Notes: generated by a model not told the origin, from the sequence alone. A DNA stretch of 64,000 nucleotides from Gemmatimonadota bacterium (GCA_016719105.1 JADKAQ010000046.1:124001-188000), one strand, 5' to 3'. Shown: positions 1 through 9,156, counted from the stretch's first letter. Made by a program: numbers and translations.

Positions 1-246
1 CGGGACGGGACGCTGCACTTCTACGCCGACATCAACGCGCGCCAGTCGCCGACGGTCGCGGCCTTCCTGAGCATCGTGTTCGGCGCGGTCAACGGCGAAC
101 CGCCCGCGACGACGCTGGCCATCCCCGCCGACTTCGTCCGCACCGTGATGCAGAGTCTCGGGCTGGGGACGCGCGAGGTGGGGCTCGAAGCGATCGTCAC
201 GCGCCTCAAGTACCATGCGCGCGAGGCAGCCGGGCGCACGACCTAA
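1..246 (+). CDS. SufE-like sulfur acceptor, C-terminal part
   Basis: Open frame from the window edge, ending in TAA at 244-246; 81 codons are visible. The stretch ADINARQSPTVAAFLSIVFG followed by FVRTVMQSLGL and EAIVTRLK matches the C-terminal half of SufE/CsdE proteins, which accept persulfide from a cysteine desulfurase during Fe-S cluster assembly. The active-site cysteine lies upstream, outside the window, so catalysis cannot be confirmed. The stop codon is embedded in a CCTAACG heptamer. The call rests on recalled family pattern, not a search. Confidence 0.7.
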   Translation, partial: RDGTLHFYADINARQSPTVAAFLSIVFGAVNGEPPATTLAIPADFVRTVMQSLGLGTREVGLEAIVTRLKYHAREAAGRTT

Positions 247-327
247 CGACACGTCGCCGAGCCCGCGCCTCGGCGCGGACACCGACCGCGCACCCGATGC
301 GCACCGTCCTCACACCCTCCTCGCCCC

Positions 328-756
328 ATGTCCCAGAGCTACGCCAACCACACCCGCTGGCTGGTCCCGTATCACTTCATCGTCTCACCGCTCCTGCTCA
401 TCAACCTGATCGTCGCGCTCCGCGCGGCGTTCAAGGACCCCGGGGTGTCGACGGCGTGGGGAGTGCTCCTGGCGTTCGCCATCGCGCTGGGGATCGGCCT
501 CGGTCGCCTGCAGGCCCTCACGGTGCAGGATCGGCTGATCCGGCTGGAGGAGACGCTGCGGCTGCAGCGGTTGCTCCCGGCGGCAGAGCATGGCGAGATC
601 GGCCGGCTCTCGCGTCGGGAGTTCGTGGCGCTGCGCTTTGCCTCGGACGCAGAATTGCCGGCGCTGTTCCGGCGCGTGCGCTCCGGCGAGTTTGCCGACG
701 CGAAGGCGATCAAGCAGGCAATCACCGCCTGGCGGGCGGACGAACTGCGCGCGTAG
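328..756 (+). CDS. DUF6526 family membrane protein
   Basis: 142 residues. Two hydrophobic segments lie at about residues 12-33 and 43-61, followed by a soluble helical tail. The N-terminus MSQSYANHTRW and the tail with RFASDAELPAL and AITAWRADELRA fit DUF6526, a family of unknown function recurrent in Gemmatimonadota and Bacteroidota. It follows the SufE-like gene after 81 bases on the same strand and converges on the PepSY gene. Likely cytoplasmic membrane with a cytosolic tail. No catalytic motif is visible. Confidence 0.8.
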   Translation: MSQSYANHTRWLVPYHFIVSPLLLINLIVALRAAFKDPGVSTAWGVLLAFAIALGIGLGRLQALTVQDRLIRLEETLRLQRLLPAAEHGEIGRLSRREFVALRFASDAELPALFRRVRSGEFADAKAIKQAITAWRADELRA

Positions 757-785
757 CACTCCGCGCGCCCCGCTCGGCCCGCGCG

Positions 786-1364
786 CTATCCCGCCGTGCG
801 CCTGGCTCCCGAGCGTGAGGCCTCCCCCGCGGCGTCGGCCGCCGCGAGCGTGGCGCGCTTGCGGCGGGTCTGGTAGGGGAGGAGCCAGAGGTAGATCCCC
901 GTCAGCCACAAGCCGAAGACGACGATGCCTGACGGGAGAAAGAGCCAGAGCTTGGCCAGTGGGTGGAACCACGAGCCGTCGTGCAGCGACTCCAACCAGT
1001 CAGAGCGCCGATAGGCGCTGTGCAGGACGGCGCCACTCTCGGAATCCACCTGCAGCTCCCAGCGCGACTGGCTGGTGATCTTGAGGATCCCCTTGCCGGG
1101 GCGCACGTCGATGCGGTCGATGTCGGCCCAGCTCCGTACCCCTGCCTCGGGGACCGCCTGCGCGATGCTGAGCAGTCGCGCGAACTCGACCTGTGGCACC
1201 GATCCCTTTCCCCGCGACTCCACCGGCTGCACCCAGCTCCAGTTCTTCTTGAGCTGCAGAAGGATCCCGGTGGCGATCACCACGAGAAAGGGGAGCGCGA
1301 CGGCGATGGCCCCCCAGCGATGCGCCTTGCGCGAGAGGAGTCGGGGATTGAAAGCAGGTGCCAC
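786..1364 (-). CDS. PepSY-associated TM helix protein
   Basis: 192 residues from a GTG at 1364. The frame stays open farther upstream but would run into the TonB-receptor gene, so the short start is preferred. TM1 is at about 15-36, a periplasmic PepSY-like region at 45-125, and TM2 at about 140-162. Histidines flank both helices (KAHRW; WFHPLAKLW), as in PepSY_TM proteins that handle heme or reduce siderophore iron. It starts 34 bases after the TonB-receptor stop, so the pair is probably one transcript. A role in iron or metal handling after uptake is inference. Confidence 0.8.
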   Translation of the reverse strand: MAPAFNPRLLSRKAHRWGAIAVALPFLVVIATGILLQLKKNWSWVQPVESRGKGSVPQVEFARLLSIAQAVPEAGVRSWADIDRIDVRPGKGILKITSQSRWELQVDSESGAVLHSAYRRSDWLESLHDGSWFHPLAKLWLFLPSGIVVFGLWLTGIYLWLLPYQTRRKRATLAAADAAGEASRSGARRTAG

Positions 1365-1398
1365 GAGTGCGATCGACGAGGGAAGGTGAAGGACGGGC

Positions 1399-3420
1399 TC
1401 AGCGCACGGCGACGCCGAATCGAATCGTCCGACCAGCCTGAGGCAAGCCACACTGATCGAAGACCGGCGCGTCGGTGAGGTTGTCGATCGCGAGCGATGT
1501 GGTGAGGCGCGAGAAGACGCCGCCGCGCGCAATCGCGAAGCCGCGCTCGATCCCCGCCCCCGTCCAGGTCTGGCGCGCGATCGCCTGATTTCGCCCCGTG
1601 TCAGGGTTCACGCAGTATTGCCGCCCGGCGTGGTCGACGTTGGCCGAGAGCCGAAAGCCGGCGACCGGAAAGGAGAGATCAGTGCCCAGTCGCAAGTCGG
1701 GCTGATTCTCCGGCTTTCGCTCCGTGCCGCTCACGGCCGGGTCGGCGATGCGCACGCGCTGCACGAGCGCATCGGCCGACAGCTGCAGACCGCGACGCGA
1801 CCAACCGCCCAGGAGCTCCAGCCCGGTGCTGCGGATCTCGTCACGGTTCACCCGATAGAAGCGGCGGTTGGGGAGCGTGGTGCGGACGATGGCATCGGAC
1901 AGCCCGTGTCGGAAGACCACCCCTTGCAGCTGCCATTCACTCGCCAGGAGCGTCGCACCCACCTCGCCTCCCACGAGCACCTCGGGACGGAGCGTGGGAT
2001 TGGGCTGGAAGCGATTGAGCGCCCCCGAGTACAGCTCGCGCAGCGCGGCAAAGCGCGCCCGCCGGTTGAGCGACGCATGCAACCGCCAGCGGTCGCCAAA
2101 GGCGAGCGTGCTGAGCCCGAGACGTCCTCCCCACTCCGACAGGCGCCCGAGCGATTCTCGCCCGGCAGTCCTGGGGGTGGTGCTCGCGTCGAGGGCCACC
2201 CCCCCCGTCAGGCGCAACGTCCCCACCAGCGGCTGCTCCACCTCGAGCGCGCTGCTCCAGAGCTTTTGTCGGTAGATGTTGGGGACGGCGCCGTTCAACC
2301 CCTCGTCGTAGTCGACGGTGGCGAGCGTCACGGCGGTGCGCACTTCGCCTCGCCCCAGCGAATGATCGGCGGTGAGGCGCGCCGTGGTCGTCCGCTCGTC
2401 GCCGGTCTCGGTCCCCACGATCGAGTCGTACGCCGCGGTCGAGAAGCTCTCGATCGACGTGTACGATCGGTTCGTCCCCACCACCAACTCGGCATCACCC
2501 GATCCCATCGCCGTATGGCGACGCCCCGTCCCCATCGTGACGAGGGCCAGCGATCGCGTCTGCTCCGGGTAACGCCAGAAGCGGGGCGCGGCGATGTGCA
2601 GCTCCGGCATCACGCCGCGCTCGAGCGAGTAGCCGGAGTAGCTGGCGCCGATCCACGCGCCGCCCACCGTCTGGTAGCGCGCAGAGACGAAGCCGTCACG
2701 CTGCCGCACGTCGCTGTTCGCGCGCTCGTCACGGTCCAGCGTGTACTGGTCGGAGACCCCATGACTGAGCGCCATGGCCGGAACGTCTCGATAGCCCCCA
2801 CCGGCCCGCAACGTCAGGCGCCCGCGCTCGAACGACAGCGGACGGGTGACGTCACCCTGCACGGCACGCGCCCCCACCTGATCGCCGCCCAGCCGCAGTC
2901 CCACCTGCCCCGCATCCGTCTGCGCGCCCCGGTACGATGAAAGTCCCAGGTCGATGACCCCGCCGATGGCATTGGGCCCCTGCAACAGGCTGCTCAGCCC
3001 GCGTACCACGACGACGGAGCCAACGCCCGTCGTGGGAAAGACCGACGCATCGGAGCGATGGTCCCACCCGATGCTCAGCGGGAGCCCGTCGAACAGGACC
3101 GCCGCCTGCCTCGAATCGGATCCGCGCACCGAGAGCTCGGCCTCGCCGCGCGAATTGATCCGGGTCAGGAGGAACGGGATCTCCCGAAGCGCCCGGTCGA
3201 GCGGTGCCGACGCCGACAGGTGCAGCGAGTCGAGGGGGACGACGAGTGCCGCAGTGCTGCCGACCGTAGCCGTCCCCCGCCCCGCCGTCACCGACACGGT
3301 GCCCAAGCGTGTTCTGGCGTCGGCGGCCGCGCTATCGCGCTTGGCCTCCTGCGCCCCGCCCCCGCGCGCGACTACAATTGCAGCGACGCACGCAAACGCG
3401 ACGAACCCATACCCGCGCAT
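1399..3420 (-). CDS. TonB-dependent outer-membrane receptor
   Basis: 673 residues from ATG 3420. This start places the signal peptide MRGYGFVAFACVAAIVVARG at the N-terminus; an upstream in-frame start would add 17 polar residues. A plug domain spans roughly 50-165 (VRGSDSRQAAVLFDGLPL, VVVVRGLSSLLQGPNAIGGV) and the rest is a beta-barrel ending in the aromatic-poor FGVAVR. Such receptors import siderophores, cobalamin, metals or oligomers using TonB energy. The downstream PepSY gene makes a chelated metal the likeliest substrate, but no ligand-specific motif is visible. Confidence 0.88.
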   Translation of the reverse strand: MRGYGFVAFACVAAIVVARGGGAQEAKRDSAAADARTRLGTVSVTAGRGTATVGSTAALVVPLDSLHLSASAPLDRALREIPFLLTRINSRGEAELSVRGSDSRQAAVLFDGLPLSIGWDHRSDASVFPTTGVGSVVVVRGLSSLLQGPNAIGGVIDLGLSSYRGAQTDAGQVGLRLGGDQVGARAVQGDVTRPLSFERGRLTLRAGGGYRDVPAMALSHGVSDQYTLDRDERANSDVRQRDGFVSARYQTVGGAWIGASYSGYSLERGVMPELHIAAPRFWRYPEQTRSLALVTMGTGRRHTAMGSGDAELVVGTNRSYTSIESFSTAAYDSIVGTETGDERTTTARLTADHSLGRGEVRTAVTLATVDYDEGLNGAVPNIYRQKLWSSALEVEQPLVGTLRLTGGVALDASTTPRTAGRESLGRLSEWGGRLGLSTLAFGDRWRLHASLNRRARFAALRELYSGALNRFQPNPTLRPEVLVGGEVGATLLASEWQLQGVVFRHGLSDAIVRTTLPNRRFYRVNRDEIRSTGLELLGGWSRRGLQLSADALVQRVRIADPAVSGTERKPENQPDLRLGTDLSFPVAGFRLSANVDHAGRQYCVNPDTGRNQAIARQTWTGAGIERGFAIARGGVFSRLTTSLAIDNLTDAPVFDQCGLPQAGRTIRFGVAVR

Positions 3421-3616
3421 CGATCGTTGAGAGTGCAAATGGTGGTCGGGAGTGTGCGATGACCGAGGCACATTAGTGCGTCAGTCATGAAAAATTCAGG
3501 AAAATCCCGTTAAGACCTGTTGAACGCGTCGGGCCACCAGATCGCTGCGCACCGACGGTCCGGCCCACTCTCGTCTGCCCCTGATCGCTCGCCGCGCGCG
3601 AGCCGAGGAACCGAAG

Positions 3617-3889
3617 ATGTCGACCTTTACGATCAAGATTCGCGAGAACGGCTCCCTGGGGATCACCCCCGAGGACGCCGCCAACCTGCAACTGCTCGAC
3701 CACAACGGGGTCCCCATCCCCCTCCCCGCCGGCAAGGGTGTGTCGCTCTGCCGATGCGGCGCCTCCAAGCGCAAGCCGTTTTGCGATGCGTCGCACAAGC
3801 TGATCGGCTTCGACGGGACGCTCGCTCCCATCGCCGCCGTCCCCCCGGCCCCGGCTGCCCCGCCGTCGGAGGCACCGCCAGCCGCTTGA
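3617..3889 (+). CDS. CDGSH iron-sulfur domain protein
   Basis: 90 residues. The zinc-finger-CDGSH signature is complete: Cys45, Cys47, Cys56 and His60 in CRCGASKRKPFCDASH, the 3Cys-1His ligand set of a mitoNEET-type 2Fe-2S cluster. The tail from about residue 70 is Ala/Pro rich and probably disordered. It overlaps the next gene at TTGA (3886-3889), so the two are translationally coupled. Likely a cytosolic redox or cluster-transfer protein; its partner is unknown, and the operon suggests service to the epimerase and aldolase that follow. Confidence 0.9.
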   Translation: MSTFTIKIRENGSLGITPEDAANLQLLDHNGVPIPLPAGKGVSLCRCGASKRKPFCDASHKLIGFDGTLAPIAAVPPAPAAPPSEAPPAA

Positions 3890-4941
3890 TACCCGCCTCC
3901 GTCCCTTCCGCCCCCCTCGCCGCTCCGCGGACCGAGGAGGAACTCGAGGAACGACTCAGCCGCCCCAACGCGGCGGTCGTCGAGGCACTGCGCCATTCGC
4001 CTGGCGACGTCGTGGTCGTCGGGGCCGGAGGGAAGATGGGACCGTCGCTCACGGCGATGCTGCGGCGCGCCGCCGATGCGCTGGGCGACGGGCGCCGGAT
4101 CTTCGCGGTGTCTCGATGGGGGAGCGCAAAGGATGCCGCCCGGCTTGAGGCCATGGGGATCGAGGTCGTGCGCGCCGACCTGCTCGACCCCGACGCCGTC
4201 GACGCCCTCCCCGACGCCCCGAACGTCGTCTTCATGGCGGGGCAGAAATTCGGGACGCGCGATGCCCCGTCGCTCACCTGGATGACCAACACGGTCGTCC
4301 CCGCGTACGTGGCCCGTCGCTATCGGCACGCACGCATCGTCGCCTTCTCCACCGGCAACGTGTACGGGCTCTCCCCGGTCGACGGCACCGGATCACGCGA
4401 GGACGATCCGCTCGCGCCCGTTGGGGAGTACGCCGCATCGTGCGTGGGACGCGAGCGCGTCTTCGAGGATGCGGCCACGCGCTGGGGGACCCGTGTCACC
4501 ATCATCCGCCTGAACTACGCCGTCGACCTGCGCTACGGCGTCCTGGTTGACCTCGCGCGCCGCATCCTCGCCGACGAGGCGGTCGACCTCGGGATGGGCT
4601 ACGTGAACTGCATCTGGCAGGGTGATGCGAACGCGATGGCCCTCGCCGCCCTCGCCGCGGCCGCCACTCCGCCGTTCGTCCTCAATGTCACGGGGGCGGA
4701 GCGACTGTCGGTGCGAGCGCTGGCGCTCGAGCTGGGGCTTCTGCTGGGGCGAACGCCGACGTTCACCAACGCCGAAGCACCCGACGCCCTCCTCAGCGAC
4801 ACGCGCCGTGCGCAGTCGCTCGTTGGCCTCCCCGAGATCGACGGGCACACGCTCGCCGCCTGGGTCGCCGAATGGCTGCGACTCGGCGGCCGCACGTTAG
4901 GCAAGCCCACCCGCTTCGAACGACGCGACGGCACCTTCTGA
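3886..4941 (+). CDS. NAD-dependent epimerase/dehydratase-like protein
   Basis: 351 residues starting at TTG 3886, which overlaps the preceding stop. The frame has no better start before the Rossmann motif VVVVGAGGKMG (about 43-52), and GGAGG lies at 3868-3872. VFMAGQKFG and VAFSTGNVYGL match extended SDR strands 4 and 5. The usual YxxxK catalytic pair appears as YAASC, so the lysine is missing and classical SDR chemistry is doubtful. It is followed after 2 bases by a DHDPS-family gene, an arrangement suggesting sugar-acid or keto-acid metabolism. Substrate unknown. Confidence 0.82.
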   Translation: MIPASVPSAPLAAPRTEEELEERLSRPNAAVVEALRHSPGDVVVVGAGGKMGPSLTAMLRRAADALGDGRRIFAVSRWGSAKDAARLEAMGIEVVRADLLDPDAVDALPDAPNVVFMAGQKFGTRDAPSLTWMTNTVVPAYVARRYRHARIVAFSTGNVYGLSPVDGTGSREDDPLAPVGEYAASCVGRERVFEDAATRWGTRVTIIRLNYAVDLRYGVLVDLARRILADEAVDLGMGYVNCIWQGDANAMALAALAAAATPPFVLNVTGAERLSVRALALELGLLLGRTPTFTNAEAPDALLSDTRRAQSLVGLPEIDGHTLAAWVAEWLRLGGRTLGKPTRFERRDGTF

Positions 4942-4943
4942 TC

Positions 4944-6023
4944 ATGTCGCCCAGCCCGCTGCGCACCCACTTGCTCGCCGGCCAGGTCGTCCCGGCGCAT
5001 CCGCTGGCCCTCACCGCCGCGCGCACGCTCGACGAGCGCCGACAGCGCGCCCTCACGCGCTACTACATCGACGCCGGCGCCGGTGGCGTCGCGGTCGGGG
5101 TGCACACCACGCAGTTCGCCATCCGGCAGCACGGCATGCTGCGCGACGTCCTCGCCCTCGGCGTCGAGAGCGCCCGCGAGTGGCTGACGCGCGCACCGCG
5201 CCCCTTCACGTTGGTGGCCGGGGTCGTCGGGGGACGCGCGCAGGCGCTTGGCGAGGCCGAACTGGCACGCACGCTCGGCTACGATGCCGTCCTCCTCTCC
5301 CTCGCCGGGCACGACGCGGCGTTGCACGAGGAGCTGCTGGCGCACTGCCGCGCCGTGGCCGAGGTGATGCCGGTGATCGGCTTCTACCTGCAGCCGGCCG
5401 TTGGAGGGCGACGCCTCGACCATCGCTTCTGGCGCGCCTTCGCCGAGATCCCCGAGGTGGTGGCCATCAAGATCGCGCCATTCAATCGATACCAGACGAT
5501 CGACGTCGTGCGGGCCCTGGCCGAATCGGGGCGCGACGATATCGCGCTGTACACCGGCAACGACGACAACATCGTCGCCGACCTGCTCACGCCGTTTGGC
5601 TTCGCCAGCGGCGACGCGCGAGTCACGCGCCACATCGTCGGCGGACTGTTGGGACAGTGGGCCGTGTGGACCCGGCGCGCCGTGCAGCTGCTGGACGAAC
5701 TCCGCGCAGTGCGCGCCGAGGCCGCGGGATCGCCGACCGCGTCGTCCGGCGCTCGCGAGTACCGCTCGATGCTTGCGCGCGGCGTCGCGCTCACCGACGC
5801 GAACGCCGCGGTGTTCGACGTCGCCAACAACTTCGCCGGATGCATCGCCGGAATTCACGAGGTGCTGCGACGCCAGGGACTCCTGGCAGGGACGTGGTGC
5901 CTCGACCCGCGCGAAGGGCTCTCGCCCGGTCAGTCCGCCGAGCTCGATCGGGTCATGACGGCCTATCCCGAACTTCTCGACGACGACTTCGTCGCTGCCG
6001 GACGCGATCGCTGGCTGGGCTGA
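4944..6023 (+). CDS. Dihydrodipicolinate synthase (DHDPS/NAL) family protein
   Basis: 359 residues from ATG 4944, two bases after the epimerase stop. A TIM-barrel class I aldolase pattern is visible: GGVAVGVHTTQF near 48-58, Tyr148 in IGFYLQPAVGG and the Schiff-base Lys176 in VVAIKIAPFNRY. The family includes dapA, N-acetylneuraminate lyase and 2-keto-3-deoxy sugar-acid aldolases. The C-terminal 60 residues exceed a typical DapA (about 290 aa). Because it is fused by context to an epimerase, a sugar-acid aldolase or dehydratase is more likely than lysine biosynthesis. Confidence 0.85.
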   Translation: MSPSPLRTHLLAGQVVPAHPLALTAARTLDERRQRALTRYYIDAGAGGVAVGVHTTQFAIRQHGMLRDVLALGVESAREWLTRAPRPFTLVAGVVGGRAQALGEAELARTLGYDAVLLSLAGHDAALHEELLAHCRAVAEVMPVIGFYLQPAVGGRRLDHRFWRAFAEIPEVVAIKIAPFNRYQTIDVVRALAESGRDDIALYTGNDDNIVADLLTPFGFASGDARVTRHIVGGLLGQWAVWTRRAVQLLDELRAVRAEAAGSPTASSGAREYRSMLARGVALTDANAAVFDVANNFAGCIAGIHEVLRRQGLLAGTWCLDPREGLSPGQSAELDRVMTAYPELLDDDFVAAGRDRWLG

Positions 6024-6054
6024 GCGAGACCGGGAGAGGGCGCGCGATCTCGGC

Positions 6055-6543
6055 CTAGGCCAGCTGCGCGTGCCACGAGGACGAGGCCGGTCGCTCGAAG
6101 TGGGCCCGATAGCTCCCGACGGTCGTCAGCGTCGTGTCGAAGACCGGCGTGTCGGCTCCAATCGCACCATCGCGCACGCGCGCCGCATAGGTCGCCCGGT
6201 CCACGCACTGCACCACCCCAGCCGCATCACGATAGAAGACGCGCCCGCCGGCGACCAGCGCGACACCTAACGAGCGCTCCGTTCCCTGCAGGATGCGGAA
6301 GAGGGCGTCGATGGAGCACCCCGACGCGCCCGCCGTCGACTGATCGACCCCGATGGCCAGGAACCGTCCGTCGCGCCAGTCGCGCGCACACGTGAGCGGC
6401 GCGCCGTGGGCGCTCCAGCCATCGAGGTAGTCGTCGACCTCGCGCAGGAGGGCCGCAGTGGCGTCGGCCGACAGCGCCGCGCTCGCCCCAAACACCCAGA
6501 TGCGCCCCTCGTCAGGCAGCATCTCGAACGGAACCCGTGGCAT
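6055..6543 (-). CDS. Conserved hypothetical (often mislabelled ABC transporter ATPase)
   Basis: 162 residues from ATG 6543. RIWVFGASAAL, a central WSAHGAPLTCARDWRDGRFL, SGCSIDALFRILQ and the C-terminal PASSSWHAQL match a small family I recall from Bacteroidota and relatives, where it is frequently annotated as an ABC transporter ATPase. No Walker A or signature motif is present, so that label is not supported. Conserved Cys and His residues in SGCSID and SWHAQ are worth noting. It lies 66 bases downstream of the ModA-like gene, with a short hairpin between. Function unknown. Confidence 0.75.
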   Translation of the reverse strand: MPRVPFEMLPDEGRIWVFGASAALSADATAALLREVDDYLDGWSAHGAPLTCARDWRDGRFLAIGVDQSTAGASGCSIDALFRILQGTERSLGVALVAGGRVFYRDAAGVVQCVDRATYAARVRDGAIGADTPVFDTTLTTVGSYRAHFERPASSSWHAQLA

Positions 6544-6575
6544 CGACTCTCACTCCGGCTGCAGGCTGCTTCCTG

Positions 6576-6593
6576 GGGGGCGCTACCGCCCCC
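6576..6593 (-). terminator. GC hairpin between ModA-like gene and next gene
   Basis: Perfect 7-bp inverted repeat GGGGGCG / CGCCCCC around a CTAC loop, 17 bases downstream of the ModA-like stop. It lacks a T-run on the minus strand, so at best it is a weak terminator or an attenuator before the 162-residue gene. Confidence 0.35.
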
Positions 6594-6609
6594 GCTCCAA
6601 CGGCAGAAG

Positions 6610-7632
6610 CTAGTGCCGCGCCGGAGCGGGGGCGACGGCGCGCGCGCCCGTGAGCGAATCCAGGAAGGCAGGCGCCCCCTCACCCACGACGAGCGGCGCA
6701 TCGAGCGCGTCGAGATACTCCTGCCGCAGCACGCGCGTCCCGTCAGGCGACAGCAGGAAGCGCAGGAAGGCGACCGCCCGGGCCGGCTGCGGCGCCTCAC
6801 GCGGAATGGTCAGCCCATAGCGGATCGGGACCCCGCGCAACTCGAGGGTATCGGCGACCGTGGACCCCAGGACGCGCACCACGGCTGAGGTGTAGGTCGT
6901 CGCGTACCGCTCGTCGCCCAGGTCGATCTCCGGGGCAAGGGCGATGAACGGGAGGCGCGCGCCGCGCGCCGACGATTCGTACATCCAGGCGTAGTCCAGT
7001 TCGTTGGCCTGCAGCAGTGCCACCAGTTCCGCCGACTTCGGGCGTACGTGTCGTCGCGGCGCAGTCGTCTCGAGTCGCGCGGCCAGCCCGGGTTCGCTGT
7101 AGTAGCGTTCCGCCAGCTGAAAGAGCATCAAGGTGCGATAGCCGGCCGGGTCGAGGTCGGGGTCGGCGCGGCCGACTTCCACCGCCGGACGCTGCAGCAC
7201 TGTGCGCCACTCGCCACGCTGTGCCTCCGCGAGTCCGGTCGCGTTCACCGCATGCGCCAGCACCAGTCGATTGCGCGCGAACCGCGCATACCAGGTCCCG
7301 TGCGCCGGCATGAGGAGGCGCGGAAAGACCTCCTCATCGGCGAGGGCCACGATGTCGGCGCGCTTGCCGAGATCCGTGAGTCGGCGCGCCAGCTCGAGGC
7401 TCCCCGCCGACTCGAGCGTGTAGGAAATGCCGCTTCGTGCACTGAAGCTGTCCAGCGCGGCACGCATGGGCCTCGCCAGGCTTCCGGCCGCAAAAACGGT
7501 GAGCGGCGCATCGCTGGCCACGGCGCTGTCGGTGGCCGCATCGGCCGACGCTCGACGCTCGGCGCCACATCCTAGCGCGGTTGCACAAATGAGCACGAGG
7601 CGGGCCCGTCGCCACACGGCGGGAGTTCTCAT
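6610..7632 (-). CDS. ModA/WtpA-type molybdate or tungstate binding protein
   Basis: 340 residues from ATG 7632 (a TTG nine bases upstream is less likely). The N-terminus LVLICATALGCGAERR resembles a lipoprotein signal. LTVFAAGSLARPM begins a type II periplasmic binding fold. EVGRADPDLDPAGYRTLM and AELVALLQANELDYAWMYESS match the WtpA/ModA oxyanion-binding group. The usual permease (modB) and ATPase (modC) genes are not adjacent in this window. Its likely job is capture of molybdate or tungstate outside the inner membrane. Confidence 0.83.
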   Translation of the reverse strand: MRTPAVWRRARLVLICATALGCGAERRASADAATDSAVASDAPLTVFAAGSLARPMRAALDSFSARSGISYTLESAGSLELARRLTDLGKRADIVALADEEVFPRLLMPAHGTWYARFARNRLVLAHAVNATGLAEAQRGEWRTVLQRPAVEVGRADPDLDPAGYRTLMLFQLAERYYSEPGLAARLETTAPRRHVRPKSAELVALLQANELDYAWMYESSARGARLPFIALAPEIDLGDERYATTYTSAVVRVLGSTVADTLELRGVPIRYGLTIPREAPQPARAVAFLRFLLSPDGTRVLRQEYLDALDAPLVVGEGAPAFLDSLTGARAVAPAPARH

Positions 7633-7665
7633 GGCCCACAAGCTATCGGTGCTGCGCCGCCAACG

Positions 7666-9156
7666 TTAGGCGTTGTCATCCCCTTCGGGGCGCCCGAACA
7701 TCAGGCGGATCAGCACCTGGTCTTCGGCGCGCGCCACGACGTACGCGTGGTCGCCCGGGAGGAGCGTCGTCGCCGGCAGCGGCGGGACGAGTTCGTCGCC
7801 GCGCACGATCAAGGTGACCGCCGCCCCATCGGGAAGGGCGAGGTCGGCGAGCGAGACTCCAGCCACGGCGAGCGCATCGTCGATGTAGAACGACTCGAGG
7901 CGCGAACTGAGCGGGCGCGCAGCCTCGATCTCCAGCACCGCGGGAGGGCTGGGCGGCTCCGCACTCTCCAGCCCCAGGCGGCGCGCCAGCGGTGCCCCCG
8001 TCACGCCGTGCAGCAGAACGCTCACCGCCACGACGAAGAAGACGAGGTCGAAGATGCGCTCCGCCCCGGGGGCGCGCGCGAGGACCGGCACGGTGGCCAG
8101 GATGATGGGGACCGCGCCACGCAGCCCCATCCACCCGATGAACGCGATCTCTCGTGCCGGATAGCGGAAGGGAAGGAGGCAGAGTGCCACGACGAGCGGC
8201 CGGGCGATGATCGCGACGAACAACCCGATCGCGATGCCAGGGAGCGCCACTTCCCCCAGGCGCGACGGAAAGAGCAGCAGCCCGAGCAGGACGAACATCG
8301 CCACCTGCCCGAGCCACGCCAGCGCGTCGTGCACGCGCAGCAGCGAGGCACGGTGCGGAATCTCGCGATCGCCTAACGTCATGCCGGCCACGTACACGGC
8401 AAGGAAGCCGCTCCCCCCCACGAGCGTCGGAAGGCCAAACGCCAGCAGCGCCACGGCGAGCGTGAAGACCGGATAGAGGCCCCCCGCCGAGAGGCGCACG
8501 CGCTGCAGGAAGATCCGTGCGGCGCGCCCCACCACGATCCCACCCAGCAGGCCAATCACCGCCTGCACGACGACCTCGCCCAGCGTGTGCCACCCCCACA
8601 GCCGCTCCAGGTGGCCCAGGTTGGCGGTCACCAGCGTGGTGAGGATGATCGCCATCGGATCGTTGAGCCCCGACTCCGCTTCGAGCGTCACCCCCACGCG
8701 CTTGCGCAGGTGGACACCGCTCCCGCGGAGGACGGCGAAAACGGCCGCCGCATCGGTGGACGAGACCACGACCCCGAGCAGGATCGACTGCGGGATGGTG
8801 AGCCCGACCGCGTACGCGCCCAGCGCGGTGACGGCCGCCGTGCCGAGGACCCCGACCGTTGCGAGGACCCCCGCGGGCCCCGCCACCCGCCGCACGGCGG
8901 CAATCGACGTGTTGAGTCCGCCGTCGAACAGGATGAGGACGAGCGCCGCCGTCCCCAGCCGGAAGGTGAGCCCATAGTCACTGAAGGCGATCCCACCGAT
9001 GCCGTCGGAGCCGGCGAGCATGCCGAGGGCGAGGAAGAGCGCCGTGAGCGGAATGCCGAAGCGTGACGCCGCCCGCCCCGAGATGGCGCTCAGGGCCAGG
9101 AGCCCGCCGCAGGTGGCGAGGAAGAGGGCGGTCGCGAAGGGCTCCGTCGTCGACAT
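7666..9156 (-). CDS. Potassium/proton antiporter (CvrA/NhaP2-like)
   Basis: 496 residues from ATG 9156; upstream in-frame codons are Arg-rich and lack a start signal. About twelve membrane segments span residues 5-395 with CPA1 features (FDGGLNTSI, SSTDAAAVFAVL, ESGLNDPMAI). A C-terminal TrkA-C/RCK-C-like domain from about 405 (SRLESFYIDDALAVAGVSL through LPGDHAYVVARAEDQV) is typical of NhaP2/CvrA. The expected role is K+ or Na+ efflux against protons, gated by the cytosolic domain. It sits 33 bases upstream of the ModA-like gene on the same strand. Confidence 0.9.
   Translation of the reverse strand: MSTTEPFATALFLATCGGLLALSAISGRAASRFGIPLTALFLALGMLAGSDGIGGIAFSDYGLTFRLGTAALVLILFDGGLNTSIAAVRRVAGPAGVLATVGVLGTAAVTALGAYAVGLTIPQSILLGVVVSSTDAAAVFAVLRGSGVHLRKRVGVTLEAESGLNDPMAIILTTLVTANLGHLERLWGWHTLGEVVVQAVIGLLGGIVVGRAARIFLQRVRLSAGGLYPVFTLAVALLAFGLPTLVGGSGFLAVYVAGMTLGDREIPHRASLLRVHDALAWLGQVAMFVLLGLLLFPSRLGEVALPGIAIGLFVAIIARPLVVALCLLPFRYPAREIAFIGWMGLRGAVPIILATVPVLARAPGAERIFDLVFFVVAVSVLLHGVTGAPLARRLGLESAEPPSPPAVLEIEAARPLSSRLESFYIDDALAVAGVSLADLALPDGAAVTLIVRGDELVPPLPATTLLPGDHAYVVARAEDQVLIRLMFGRPEGDDNA

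Noticed and set aside
3468..3479. Palindrome GCACATTAGTGC upstream of the TonB receptor, considered as a Fur-like or other operator
   Set aside because: Only four-base arms and no resemblance to a Fur box; expected by chance in 200 bases of spacer.
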